From the NCBI GenBank assembly GCA_030453435.1, contig JAKDKI010000083.1, positions 1-8,149 on the forward strand: a stretch of DNA of 8,149 nucleotides, given 5' to 3'. This DNA comes from Kocuria sp. (GTDB lineage: Bacteria > Actinomycetota > Actinomycetes > Actinomycetales > Micrococcaceae). Positions 1 to 6,096 of the stretch are shown in pieces. The position numbers and the translations under genes are program-made. The notes under the pieces were generated by a model that saw nothing but the letters and a program-made list of their open reading frames with translations, made no database searches and was not told the origin of the DNA. Numbering within the stretch: position 1 is the first letter of the stretch; each line of letters opens with the position of its first letter.

Positions 1-2
1 AC

Positions 3-128
3 CACATCGGCCGCCACCTCACGGACATGGAAGTCGTCTCCACCTACGAGGGCACTGACTCCATGCAGGCACTCATTGTGGGTCGCGAAATTACCGGTAT
101 TTCTGCGTTCACGCGCAAACGGAAATAA
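3..128 (+). CDS. Acyl-CoA dehydrogenase, glutaryl-CoA dehydrogenase-like (C-terminal 41 residues only)
   Basis: This is the 3' end of a gene that begins left of the window; the frame opens at base 3 and ends with TAA at 126-128. The residues include YEGTDSMQALIVGREITG, which closely resembles the C-terminus of glutaryl-CoA dehydrogenases (from memory, the human enzyme has YEGTHDIHALILGRAITG). In that family the Glu of YEGT is the catalytic base that removes the alpha proton, and it is present here. The enzyme would be a soluble FAD homotetramer that dehydrogenates and decarboxylates glutaryl-CoA to crotonyl-CoA in lysine/tryptophan and some aromatic degradation. The tail ends in a basic stretch, TRKRK. 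With only the C-terminus visible, another acyl-CoA dehydrogenase subfamily cannot be excluded. A hairpin terminator follows 30 bases after the stop, so the gene is probably not co-transcribed with the regulator downstream. Confidence 0.85.
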   Translation, partial: HIGRHLTDMEVVSTYEGTDSMQALIVGREITGISAFTRKRK

Positions 129-160
129 CCAACGGCAAGTAACCGTCGCACCCGACTGTT

Positions 161-191
161 GGAGCCCCGGCACGCGCACGGCCGGGGCCCC
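161..191 (+). terminator. Probable intrinsic terminator after the acyl-CoA dehydrogenase gene
   Basis: An 8-bp perfect GC stem (GCCCCGGC at 164-171 with GCCGGGGC at 181-188) closes a 9-base loop. G161 and G162 can extend the stem with C191 and C190 around an A/C mismatch. The tract after it is only weakly pyrimidine-rich (CAATTCTCTT), as is common in GC-rich actinobacteria. It separates the dehydrogenase from the LuxR-type gene. The left arm recurs inverted near 4760-4775. Confidence 0.6.
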
Positions 192-229
192 AATTCTCTT
201 CCCCGCTTCGCCGCGAGAAGATGTTGGAC

Positions 230-2551
230 ATGAGTAACCAACCAGCCGGTCAGGATTCTTTGACGAGTAATGCCGCTGTGACCACGTTCGTGGGACGCCG
301 CAAGGAGCTGACCGAGGCCCGGGCTGCGCTGTCCCGATCCCGGCTCACCACGCTCACCGGACCGGGCGGTGTGGGAAAGACCCGTTTGGGGATTGAGGTA
401 TCACAACGATCCCAGCGTCACTACAAAGACGGCACGTGGCTGGTGGATCTCGGGGCGTTGAACCGCGGCGCTCCCATCAGTGCAGCTGTTGCCTCTGCCC
501 TTGCCGTGCCGGATCAGTCCAACCGCACGGCACTGGAACGAGTGGTGAGCTACTTGCGCGATAAGGAACTGCTGCTGTTCCTGGACAACTGCGAGCACGT
601 CCTACCTGGGGCTGTCGATCTTGTCGACCGTGTGTTGGCCGCCGCCCCCGGCGTGAGGGTTCTGACCACCAGCCGCGAACCGCTCAACATGGCAGGCGAG
701 CTGGTCTACCCCGTCCCTCCCCTGGCCATGCCGTCCATGGAGGATGAGCACTCGGGCCAGGATCTGGAAAACTTTGAATCGGTGGCTTTCCTGATGGATC
801 GGGCCCGCAATGTGGTTCCCGATTTCGCAATCACCCCTGAGAACCGGCGAGCAGTGATCGAACTGTGCACCCGTTTGGATGGAATGCCTCTGGCCATTGA
901 ATTCGCCGCGGCACGGCTTCAGAGCATGTCCGTGACACAATTACTGGACCGATTGGACCAGCGGTTCCGCCTACTCTCTCGTGGTTCTCGTCTTGCCCAG
1001 CCCCGCCACCGTACGCTCCAGGCCCTGATCGATTGGAGCTACGAGCTGTGCAGCCCCCAGGAACAAATGCTGTGGCAACGGCTCTCGGTGTTTCCTGGGA
1101 GTTTCGATTTGGACGCGGCCGAGGAAATCTGCGGATTCGGCGATCTCAGCCCCGACTTCGTGCTGGATCTTCTGGACCAGCTCGTCTCAAAGTCCATTGT
1201 GCTGACGGAACGCACCGGCGAAACCGTGAGGTACCGCCTGCTCATGACGGTGCGAGAATACGGCGCGGAACAGTTGGAAGAGGGGGCGGGGAGCGAATTG
1301 CAGCGCCGCCACCGCGACTGTTATTTGCGCCGAGCGGAAACCATGGTCGATCAGTGGTGCAGCCCTCGACAGGGCGAGTTCATCCTCCGAGCCAGGACCG
1401 AACGCCACAATTCGATGGCTGCCCTGGGGTGGTCGGTGAGTACGCCGGGCGAGTTGACCGCCGCCACACGCCTCGCTGTTGCGCTGCGCCACCATTGGGT
1501 GTCAGACGGTTACCTCAGCGAGGGGAGGCACTGGCTCGATAGCGTGTTGGACGGGTACGACGACGCCGCGGCCTCACCCGACCGTGGGGCGGCCTTGTGG
1601 GTGGTCAGCTGGGTCAGTCTGCTGCAAGGCGATCACCAGGCCGGGGCCGAGTATCTGGCCGAGTGCCGCGAGGTCGCAACCATGCTGGACGATGACGGGT
1701 TACTGGCCCACACCCGGCACTGGTCGGGACTGCACAGTCTGTTCACCGGTGACCTGATGACATCGATCAGAGAATACGAACGCGCCGTAGCCGCACACGA
1801 CCGAGTGGGTGACACGGGCGCCAGCCTTACGGCACAATTCCAGCTCGGAATGGCCCAGGTTTTCCACGGTGACCCCCGAATCGCTCTGGCCACGTGTGAC
1901 CGCGCCATTGAGACGGCAATCGAGCACGATGAGCTGTGGAACCGTGCGTATGCGTTGTGGATCAGCGGGATCTGCCATTGGATGCTGGGTGATCACCGGG
2001 CTGCCCATACAGCCGCCACCGAGGCTCTCACGATCCAGAAGCATTTCCAGGACGCGATCTGCGCCGCCCTGACGATCGAATTGCTTTCATGGATTGCCGC
2101 ATCCACTCGGAACTTCCCGCGAGCTCTCGAGCTTTCCGGTGCCGCAGCCAATGTGTGGCGCAGTCTGGGCACCACCATCGGTGCCTTCGGGCCCCACATT
2201 GAACAGATCTCCCAGGCATCCGCCCGTCGGGTTCAGCAGGGGGTGGACCCCCCCCAACGGAGCTCCCGTCCCTTCGATCAGAGGCCATTGTCCAAGGAGG
2301 AAGCCATTGAGGTCGCTCTGACAGAGCCGGAGGAGAACGCTACCAACGAGATCGACTTCGATCCCCTGACACGCAAAGAATGGGAGGTCGCGGAACTCGT
2401 GGCGCGAGGGATGACCAACCGGCAGATAGCTCAGGAGTTGGTTGTTTCTCCCCGCACCGTGGACGGTCATGTGGGGCGGATTCTCACCAAGCTGGGGTTC
2501 GCATCGCGCATGCACATCGCTTCGTGGGCCGACGACAAGAGAGCGGACTAG
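230..2551 (+). CDS. STAND-type ATPase transcriptional regulator with C-terminal LuxR helix-turn-helix
   Basis: This is a cytoplasmic regulator of 773 residues from ATG 230 (776 from ATG 221; residue numbers here use 221). I prefer 230 because the purine tract AGAAG at 216-220 then lies 9 nt upstream, whereas it abuts ATG 221. Domains in order: an NB-ARC-like NTPase with Walker A GPGGVGKT (47-54), Walker B LLLFLDN (117-123), a TTSRE sensor-like motif (149-153) and GMPLA (221-225); a winged-helix segment with HRTLQALIDWSY (about 263-300); a helical TPR-like region (about 400-670); a polar linker; and a LuxR/GerE HTH (about 714-772, with LTRKEWEVAELVARGMTNRQ). Family proteins act as ligand-gated oligomeric switches that bind DNA. 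There is no N-terminal cyclase or BTAD domain. The gene is convergent with the aromatic hydroxylase, so it may regulate it, but ligand and targets are unknown. A C8 run at 2248-2255 lies in the linker. Confidence 0.9.
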   Translation: MSNQPAGQDSLTSNAAVTTFVGRRKELTEARAALSRSRLTTLTGPGGVGKTRLGIEVSQRSQRHYKDGTWLVDLGALNRGAPISAAVASALAVPDQSNRTALERVVSYLRDKELLLFLDNCEHVLPGAVDLVDRVLAAAPGVRVLTTSREPLNMAGELVYPVPPLAMPSMEDEHSGQDLENFESVAFLMDRARNVVPDFAITPENRRAVIELCTRLDGMPLAIEFAAARLQSMSVTQLLDRLDQRFRLLSRGSRLAQPRHRTLQALIDWSYELCSPQEQMLWQRLSVFPGSFDLDAAEEICGFGDLSPDFVLDLLDQLVSKSIVLTERTGETVRYRLLMTVREYGAEQLEEGAGSELQRRHRDCYLRRAETMVDQWCSPRQGEFILRARTERHNSMAALGWSVSTPGELTAATRLAVALRHHWVSDGYLSEGRHWLDSVLDGYDDAAASPDRGAALWVVSWVSLLQGDHQAGAEYLAECREVATMLDDDGLLAHTRHWSGLHSLFTGDLMTSIREYERAVAAHDRVGDTGASLTAQFQLGMAQVFHGDPRIALATCDRAIETAIEHDELWNRAYALWISGICHWMLGDHRAAHTAATEALTIQKHFQDAICAALTIELLSWIAASTRNFPRALELSGAAANVWRSLGTTIGAFGPHIEQISQASARRVQQGVDPPQRSSRPFDQRPLSKEEAIEVALTEPEENATNEIDFDPLTRKEWEVAELVARGMTNRQIAQELVVSPRTVDGHVGRILTKLGFASRMHIASWADDKRAD

Positions 2552-2568
2552 GAACCCCCGCGACCAGA

Positions 2569-2616
2569 AAACGGAGTGTGGCCCCGGACCTGCTGGTCCA
2601 GGGCCACACTCCGTTT
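2569..2616. terminator. Bidirectional terminator between the regulator and monooxygenase genes
   Basis: A 16-bp perfect inverted repeat, AAACGGAGTGTGGCCC at 2569-2584 with its complement at 2601-2616, encloses a further 5-bp stem (GGACC 2586-2590 with GGTCC 2595-2599) capped by a TGCT loop, with one C/A mismatch between the stems. That gives about 21 paired bases. An A run on the left and TTT on the right supply a short U tract for each strand. It lies 17 bases after the regulator stop and 38 bases after the monooxygenase stop, which suits a shared terminator for convergent genes. Confidence 0.88.
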
Positions 2617-2654
2617 CCCTCAGCGTTCAGTCACGCCGCGCCGCCAATCCAGTG

Positions 2655-4535
2655 TCAGCCCGCGACCGGCGCCTTAGTCCGCACAGCCGGCACCACGCCC
2701 GCGAGGAACTCCTCAATCTCGGCTGTGTCATCCAGCGGGAACACACCGGCCACGTATTGGTCCGGGCGGACCACCACCACGGCCCCGTCCTTGCTGATGC
2801 CGCGCTCCTCAAAGATGTCGTGGTCCTCCAAGGTGCCGAAGACCTTCTCCATGTCGGTCAACTGGAACTTGCCGATCTTGGGCTTGAACGCAGCAGGCAC
2901 GTCAGAGACGTCGAACTCAGTGTGCAACTGACGATGAATCAGTTTGGTGTCGAACAGTTCGGGCGAAAGCGCGCCTTCGGCCCAGCGAGCCCAGTCCTGC
3001 AGGGGCTGGGAGGCGCCCGGGGCGACGTCGTCCGCGAAGACATACACCCGCCAGCGGCCGTCCGCAAAGTGGTCGTGACCGATCTGCATGGGCACCAGGT
3101 CGCACACCCGCCCTGTCATGGCGGACTTGAAGCGCCGCCCCAGGGGGTAGCCTTCCGCGAGCTTCTGATGACGGTTGTCCGTGGTGATCATGGACGGTTC
3201 GTATTCGGTGAGGTAACCGGCATTGAACTCGGCGTTCTGGATGTAGAACTCCTCAAGTTGACGCGGATTCTCGAACTGATCGCTGGGCTGCGCCATGAGA
3301 GTAGACCATGCCTTGTCGAACTCGATCAGGCGGTGAGCGATGTCCTTGCGCTCCTCAGCGTAGGTGCGCAGCAGCGACTGGGGGCTGTTCCCGGATAGCA
3401 CATGACCCAGCTTCCAACCCAGGTTGAACCCGTCCTGCATGGACACGTTCATCCCCTGGCCGGCCTTGGCGGAGTGAGTGTGACACGCATCGCCGGTGAT
3501 GAAGACGCGAGGATCCTCGCTGGAGGTCTTCTCCGAGGCCCGGTCGTCGAAGTGATCGGACACGCGGTGACCCACCTCGTAAATCGAATGCCACACCACG
3601 TTCTTCACGTCCAACTTATACGGGCTCATGATTTCTTGCGCTGTTGCAATAACGTCCTCGAGCGGGGTGTCACGTACCGAACGATCACCGTCCGCAACTT
3701 CGCCCAGATCCACGTAGAGGCGGAAAAGGAATCCGCCCTCACGCGGGATCAACAGAATCGTGCGGCCGGTCGAGGACTTGATGGTGCATTTCTTGCGCAC
3801 ATCCGGAAAATCGGTGTCCGCGTAGACGTCCATGACACCCCACGCGTGATTGGCCTGCTTGCCGTGCAAGCGGTAGCCCAAGGACTTCCGGACGTTACTG
3901 CGGGCCCCGTCAGCACCCACCACGTACTTGGTACGCGCCTGGATTTCCTGGCCCTCTTCCGGACCCGCGGAACGGCGCAGGGTGACAGTGATCGGGTACT
4001 CCTTCTCCTCCGAATCGGGAGCAACTTCCATGTCCACAAATTCATAGCCGTAGTCCGGTTCCATCCGGGTCGGCGCGTTTTTCATGAACCGGTTGAAGTG
4101 GTCGATAATGCGCACCTGGGTGATCAGCATCATGGGCCACTCACTGAATTCCGGCGGGAGCTCACGGGTGCTCATCTCTCGAACAATGCGCTGGGGATCC
4201 TGAGGATCCGGTTTCCAGAACGCCATGTCCGTGATGGTGTGCGCTTCCTCGTAGATTTCATGGGCGAAACCGAACGCCTGAAACGTCTCCATGGTCCGGG
4301 AGTGCACGCCGTCAGCATTTGCCAACGGCAAACGGTGGCCACGGCGCTCAATCAAGCGAGTATTGACTTGAGGGAACCGGGACAACTGGGCTGCAGCGAT
4401 GGAGCCAGCGGGGCCGCAACCCACAATCAGAACGTCCATCGTCTCGGGCAGCTCTTCGGGCCGGTCGACCCCGTACCCCTGGGCAGGCATGGTCATCGGA
4501 TCGCCGGTTTGGTAGCCATCAACGTGAAACTGCAT
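2655..4535 (-). CDS. FAD-dependent aromatic hydroxylase, 3-hydroxybenzoate 4-monooxygenase (MobA)-like
   Basis: This is a 626-residue class A flavoprotein monooxygenase. It would use NADPH and O2 to hydroxylate a phenolic ring; 3-hydroxybenzoate to protocatechuate is the MobA reaction. Visible motifs are the dinucleotide fold DVLIVGCGPAG (34-44), the DG motif VVGADGARSN (205-214), the GD motif VFITGDACHTHSAKAGQG (344-361) that contacts the FAD ribityl chain, and a C-terminal thioredoxin-like domain (about 450-620) typical of the phenol hydroxylase/MobA subgroup. The start MQFHVDGYQTGDP resembles the MobA N-terminus as I recall it, and the length is near MobA's 639. ATG 4533-4535 has AAGGAG 5 nt upstream. 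By recalled alignment with Comamonas testosteroni MobA, D75, K249 and Y274 match active-site residues, but M135 replaces a substrate-binding His. The family is therefore secure and the exact substrate is not; phenol 2-monooxygenase is the alternative name. The gene appears monocistronic. Confidence 0.88.
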   Translation of the reverse strand: MQFHVDGYQTGDPMTMPAQGYGVDRPEELPETMDVLIVGCGPAGSIAAAQLSRFPQVNTRLIERRGHRLPLANADGVHSRTMETFQAFGFAHEIYEEAHTITDMAFWKPDPQDPQRIVREMSTRELPPEFSEWPMMLITQVRIIDHFNRFMKNAPTRMEPDYGYEFVDMEVAPDSEEKEYPITVTLRRSAGPEEGQEIQARTKYVVGADGARSNVRKSLGYRLHGKQANHAWGVMDVYADTDFPDVRKKCTIKSSTGRTILLIPREGGFLFRLYVDLGEVADGDRSVRDTPLEDVIATAQEIMSPYKLDVKNVVWHSIYEVGHRVSDHFDDRASEKTSSEDPRVFITGDACHTHSAKAGQGMNVSMQDGFNLGWKLGHVLSGNSPQSLLRTYAEERKDIAHRLIEFDKAWSTLMAQPSDQFENPRQLEEFYIQNAEFNAGYLTEYEPSMITTDNRHQKLAEGYPLGRRFKSAMTGRVCDLVPMQIGHDHFADGRWRVYVFADDVAPGASQPLQDWARWAEGALSPELFDTKLIHRQLHTEFDVSDVPAAFKPKIGKFQLTDMEKVFGTLEDHDIFEERGISKDGAVVVVRPDQYVAGVFPLDDTAEIEEFLAGVVPAVRTKAPVAG

Positions 4536-4540
4536 GGGAT

Positions 4541-4546
4541 CTCCTT
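4541..4546 (-). promoter_or_regulatory. Ribosome binding site of the MobA-like gene
   Basis: On the minus strand AAGGAG lies 5 nt before ATG 4533-4535. It is the strongest Shine-Dalgarno sequence in the window and fixes this start over the internal Met14 and Met16 codons. Confidence 0.85.
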
Positions 4547-4584
4547 GGTGTGCGGAAGGGACAATTCCCTATGTCGTGGATCAC

Positions 4585-4614
4585 ACGCTAGGAAGGCTCG
4601 ATTGAACGAGACAA
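4585..4614 (-). promoter_or_regulatory. Candidate promoter of the MobA-like gene
   Basis: On the minus strand, TTGTCT (-35, bases 4609-4614) and TAGCGT (-10, bases 4585-4590, fitting TANNNT) are separated by 18 bp. Transcription would begin near 4578, giving a leader of roughly 40 nt that carries the AAGGAG ribosome site. A weak dyad of GTG and CAC half sites lies just downstream of the -10 and could be an operator, but it is too short to call. Confidence 0.5.
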
Positions 4615-4744
4615 GCAAATTCGCAGCCCAGCATGGACAACCCAGCAAAAAACGTATCCGCTAGCACACAAACCCCTGCGGCGAAAGGGTGAGACTACGC
4701 GTATTTCACATTGGGAGCGCATTCGTATCGATTGATGGGGCCGT

Positions 4745-4769
4745 CCCCGGCACCCATTCCGTGCCGGGG
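4745..4769. terminator. GC-rich hairpin, terminator-like, upstream of the PAP2 gene
   Basis: A 9-bp perfect stem (CCCCGGCAC at 4745-4753 with GTGCCGGGG at 4761-4769) closes a 7-base loop, CCATTCC. It looks like an actinobacterial terminator stem but no clear U tract follows on either strand, and no gene reads into it in this window. Bases 4760-4775 are the exact reverse complement of 159-174 at the terminator after the dehydrogenase gene. It may be a relic or recurrent terminator, or an insulator between divergent units. Confidence 0.4.
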
Positions 4770-4876
4770 CTCCAATCCGTTAAACCAGCCCCTCTCAGCC
4801 CCACCAAAGCCTGCCGTGGCAAGATAATGCGATGGCCGAGTCACCCGGATCCGGCCGCGATCAACGATTCCCCCGA

Positions 4877-4882
4877 TAGGCT
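4877..4882 (+). promoter_or_regulatory. Candidate -10 box for a leaderless PAP2 transcript
   Basis: TAGGCT fits TANNNT and ends 5 nt before the TTG at 4888. The same hexamer precedes the MBL gene start in this window by 7 nt. No convincing -35 is seen. GATAAT at 4823-4828 is an alternative -10, which would give a leader of about 50 nt without a good Shine-Dalgarno sequence. Confidence 0.4.
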
Positions 4883-4887
4883 GCCCG

Positions 4888-6096
4888 TTGTCTTTCCCTC
4901 CCGCGCCCGCGCGTCCCGTATCCGCACGCTCCGTGATCCGACCGTTGGTCACGGTCGTGTTCCTGTGGACGTGCGTGGGCATCGCGACCTACATCAGCCT
5001 CATGACCATGACGGGTCAGTCCCTGGATGACGAGGCACTCGCCCAGGCCAAGGCCGATCGCAACAACTTCTTCCCGTGGATTTTTCTGGCCGCGGCACAG
5101 CACGTGCCGGAACTCGTCTCCATCGCGGCAGCCGTTCTGGCGCTCGTGTGGACCATTCGCACCCGCCGGTGGATCCCCGCGGTCGTCGGGTTGGGGATGA
5201 TCCTGGGGGCCAATTTCACGACACAGTTCCTCAAACGAGTGCTCCTGGACAAGCCTGACTTCGGCATTCAGCTCATCGTGCACAATTCATTCCCGTCCGG
5301 GCATACGACGGCCACGGCCACGATCCTGGTGACGCTCCTGCTGGTCGCTCCCCCGCACCTCCGCGCCAAGACCGCCACGTGGGGCTGGGTGCTCGCGGCC
5401 ATCACGGGCATGCTCACGGTTCTCAACGGTTGGCACCGCCCGTCGGACGCCGCCGCAGCTCTCCTCATCGTGGGCGGTTGGGGCGTGCTCGCCGTCCTTG
5501 CGATCAGGCTCGCCGACGCCGCTCTCGCTCGCCCCGGGGCTCGGCCCACCGATGTGTATCGCCGTGTCCGAGACAAGATGGACGCCCACCGCGAGAACCT
5601 TCAACAGCGAGAAGAACGTGGCGACAGCGCTTACATTCCGCCCACGGGATCTCAACAGCGGCAACACGGTCAACCGAGTCAATCGCATCCGTACCAATCA
5701 GGGATCGGGCAGCCCGGCCCCCGTGGACCCGGAAACCCGCGCTTCAGCACCCACGGCCCCGCGGCGGCGTCGTACGCGGATGCCCCGTATTCGAACGCAC
5801 CCAACCCACAGGCCCAACAGCAGTACCCGCCCGCGGGATACCAACAGAATCCGTACGCGCAATACGGCCGCCCCGGCTACGGTTACCGCGCAGCAGTGCG
5901 CCCACGGAAGGGCACGGTGATCACCTTATTGGTGTTGGCGATCGGCCTGGCCGTGGCCGTGGCACTGATGCCGTCGCTCGCCGTGGCCGGAACCTGGGCA
6001 GGTCGGGCAAACGTTATTGCGGGATACCTTGGGATTGCGGCTGCTGCTGCTCTGAGTTGGCGGTCTGTGGCTCGCTGGCTGCGGTCTCTATCCTGA
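4888..6096 (+). CDS. PAP2-family membrane phosphatase with Pro/Gln/Tyr-rich linker and two extra C-terminal helices
   Basis: This is a polytopic membrane protein of 402 residues. The PAP2 core (about 18-207) carries KRVLLDKP (116-123, a K-x5-KP variant of the K-x6-RP motif), FPSGH (135-139) and GWHRPSD (171-177), supplying the phosphate-binding Lys and Ser, the general-acid His139 and the nucleophilic His173 with Asp177. Such enzymes dephosphorylate lipid phosphates such as phosphatidic acid or undecaprenyl diphosphate on the outer membrane face; the substrate here is unknown. After the core come a charged segment (210-235), a low-complexity Pro/Gln/Gly/Tyr-rich linker (about 240-328) and two hydrophobic helices (about 333-352 and 360-379). 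The TTG start is inferred: the frame is closed by a stop at 4825, there is no in-frame ATG or GTG before the first helix, and a -10-like box lies 5 nt upstream. The last 83 bp overlap the MBL gene on the other strand. Confidence 0.85.
   Translation: MSFPPAPARPVSARSVIRPLVTVVFLWTCVGIATYISLMTMTGQSLDDEALAQAKADRNNFFPWIFLAAAQHVPELVSIAAAVLALVWTIRTRRWIPAVVGLGMILGANFTTQFLKRVLLDKPDFGIQLIVHNSFPSGHTTATATILVTLLLVAPPHLRAKTATWGWVLAAITGMLTVLNGWHRPSDAAAALLIVGGWGVLAVLAIRLADAALARPGARPTDVYRRVRDKMDAHRENLQQREERGDSAYIPPTGSQQRQHGQPSQSHPYQSGIGQPGPRGPGNPRFSTHGPAAASYADAPYSNAPNPQAQQQYPPAGYQQNPYAQYGRPGYGYRAAVRPRKGTVITLLVLAIGLAVAVALMPSLAVAGTWAGRANVIAGYLGIAAAAALSWRSVARWLRSLS

Larger units (their letters stand above)
4536..4887. 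other. Non-coding region between the divergent monooxygenase and PAP2 genes
   Basis: This 352-base stretch holds, from left to right, the monooxygenase ribosome site and promoter (4541-4614), about 130 bases in which I see no gene or clear motif, a GC-rich hairpin (4745-4769), a GATAAT box (4823-4828) and a TAGGCT box (4877-4882). Short open frames cross it on both strands but none has a plausible start, ribosome site or recognisable protein. I saw no tRNA cloverleaf or riboswitch. Confidence 0.6.

Noticed and set aside
221..223. ATG 221 as the start of the LuxR-type regulator
   Set aside because: The purine-rich AGAAG directly abuts this ATG; ATG 230 has proper spacing. The choice adds or removes only three residues.
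2442..3398. Open frame of 318 codons on the + strand spanning the regulator end and the monooxygenase 3' half
   Set aside because: It runs through a strong terminator and two real genes in other frames, with no ribosome site and no recognisable domain.
3402..4664. Open frame of 420 codons on the + strand across the monooxygenase gene
   Set aside because: It is antisense to a gene with unmistakable FAD-monooxygenase motifs; its own translation shows no family signature and arises from GC-rich third-position bias.
4583..4720. Possible tRNA or riboswitch in the divergent intergenic region
   Set aside because: No T-loop GTTCRANYC, acceptor stem pairing or known riboswitch core could be recognised on either strand.
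4823..4828. GATAAT as the main promoter of the PAP2 gene
   Set aside because: The -10 match is good, but the -35 position is C-rich and without a TTG, and the leader would lack a good ribosome site; kept only as an alternative.
4832..4879. Short ATG frame of 15 codons upstream of the PAP2 gene (possible leader peptide)
   Set aside because: There is no Shine-Dalgarno sequence, no attenuator-like codon run and no paired hairpins after it; it is likely chance.
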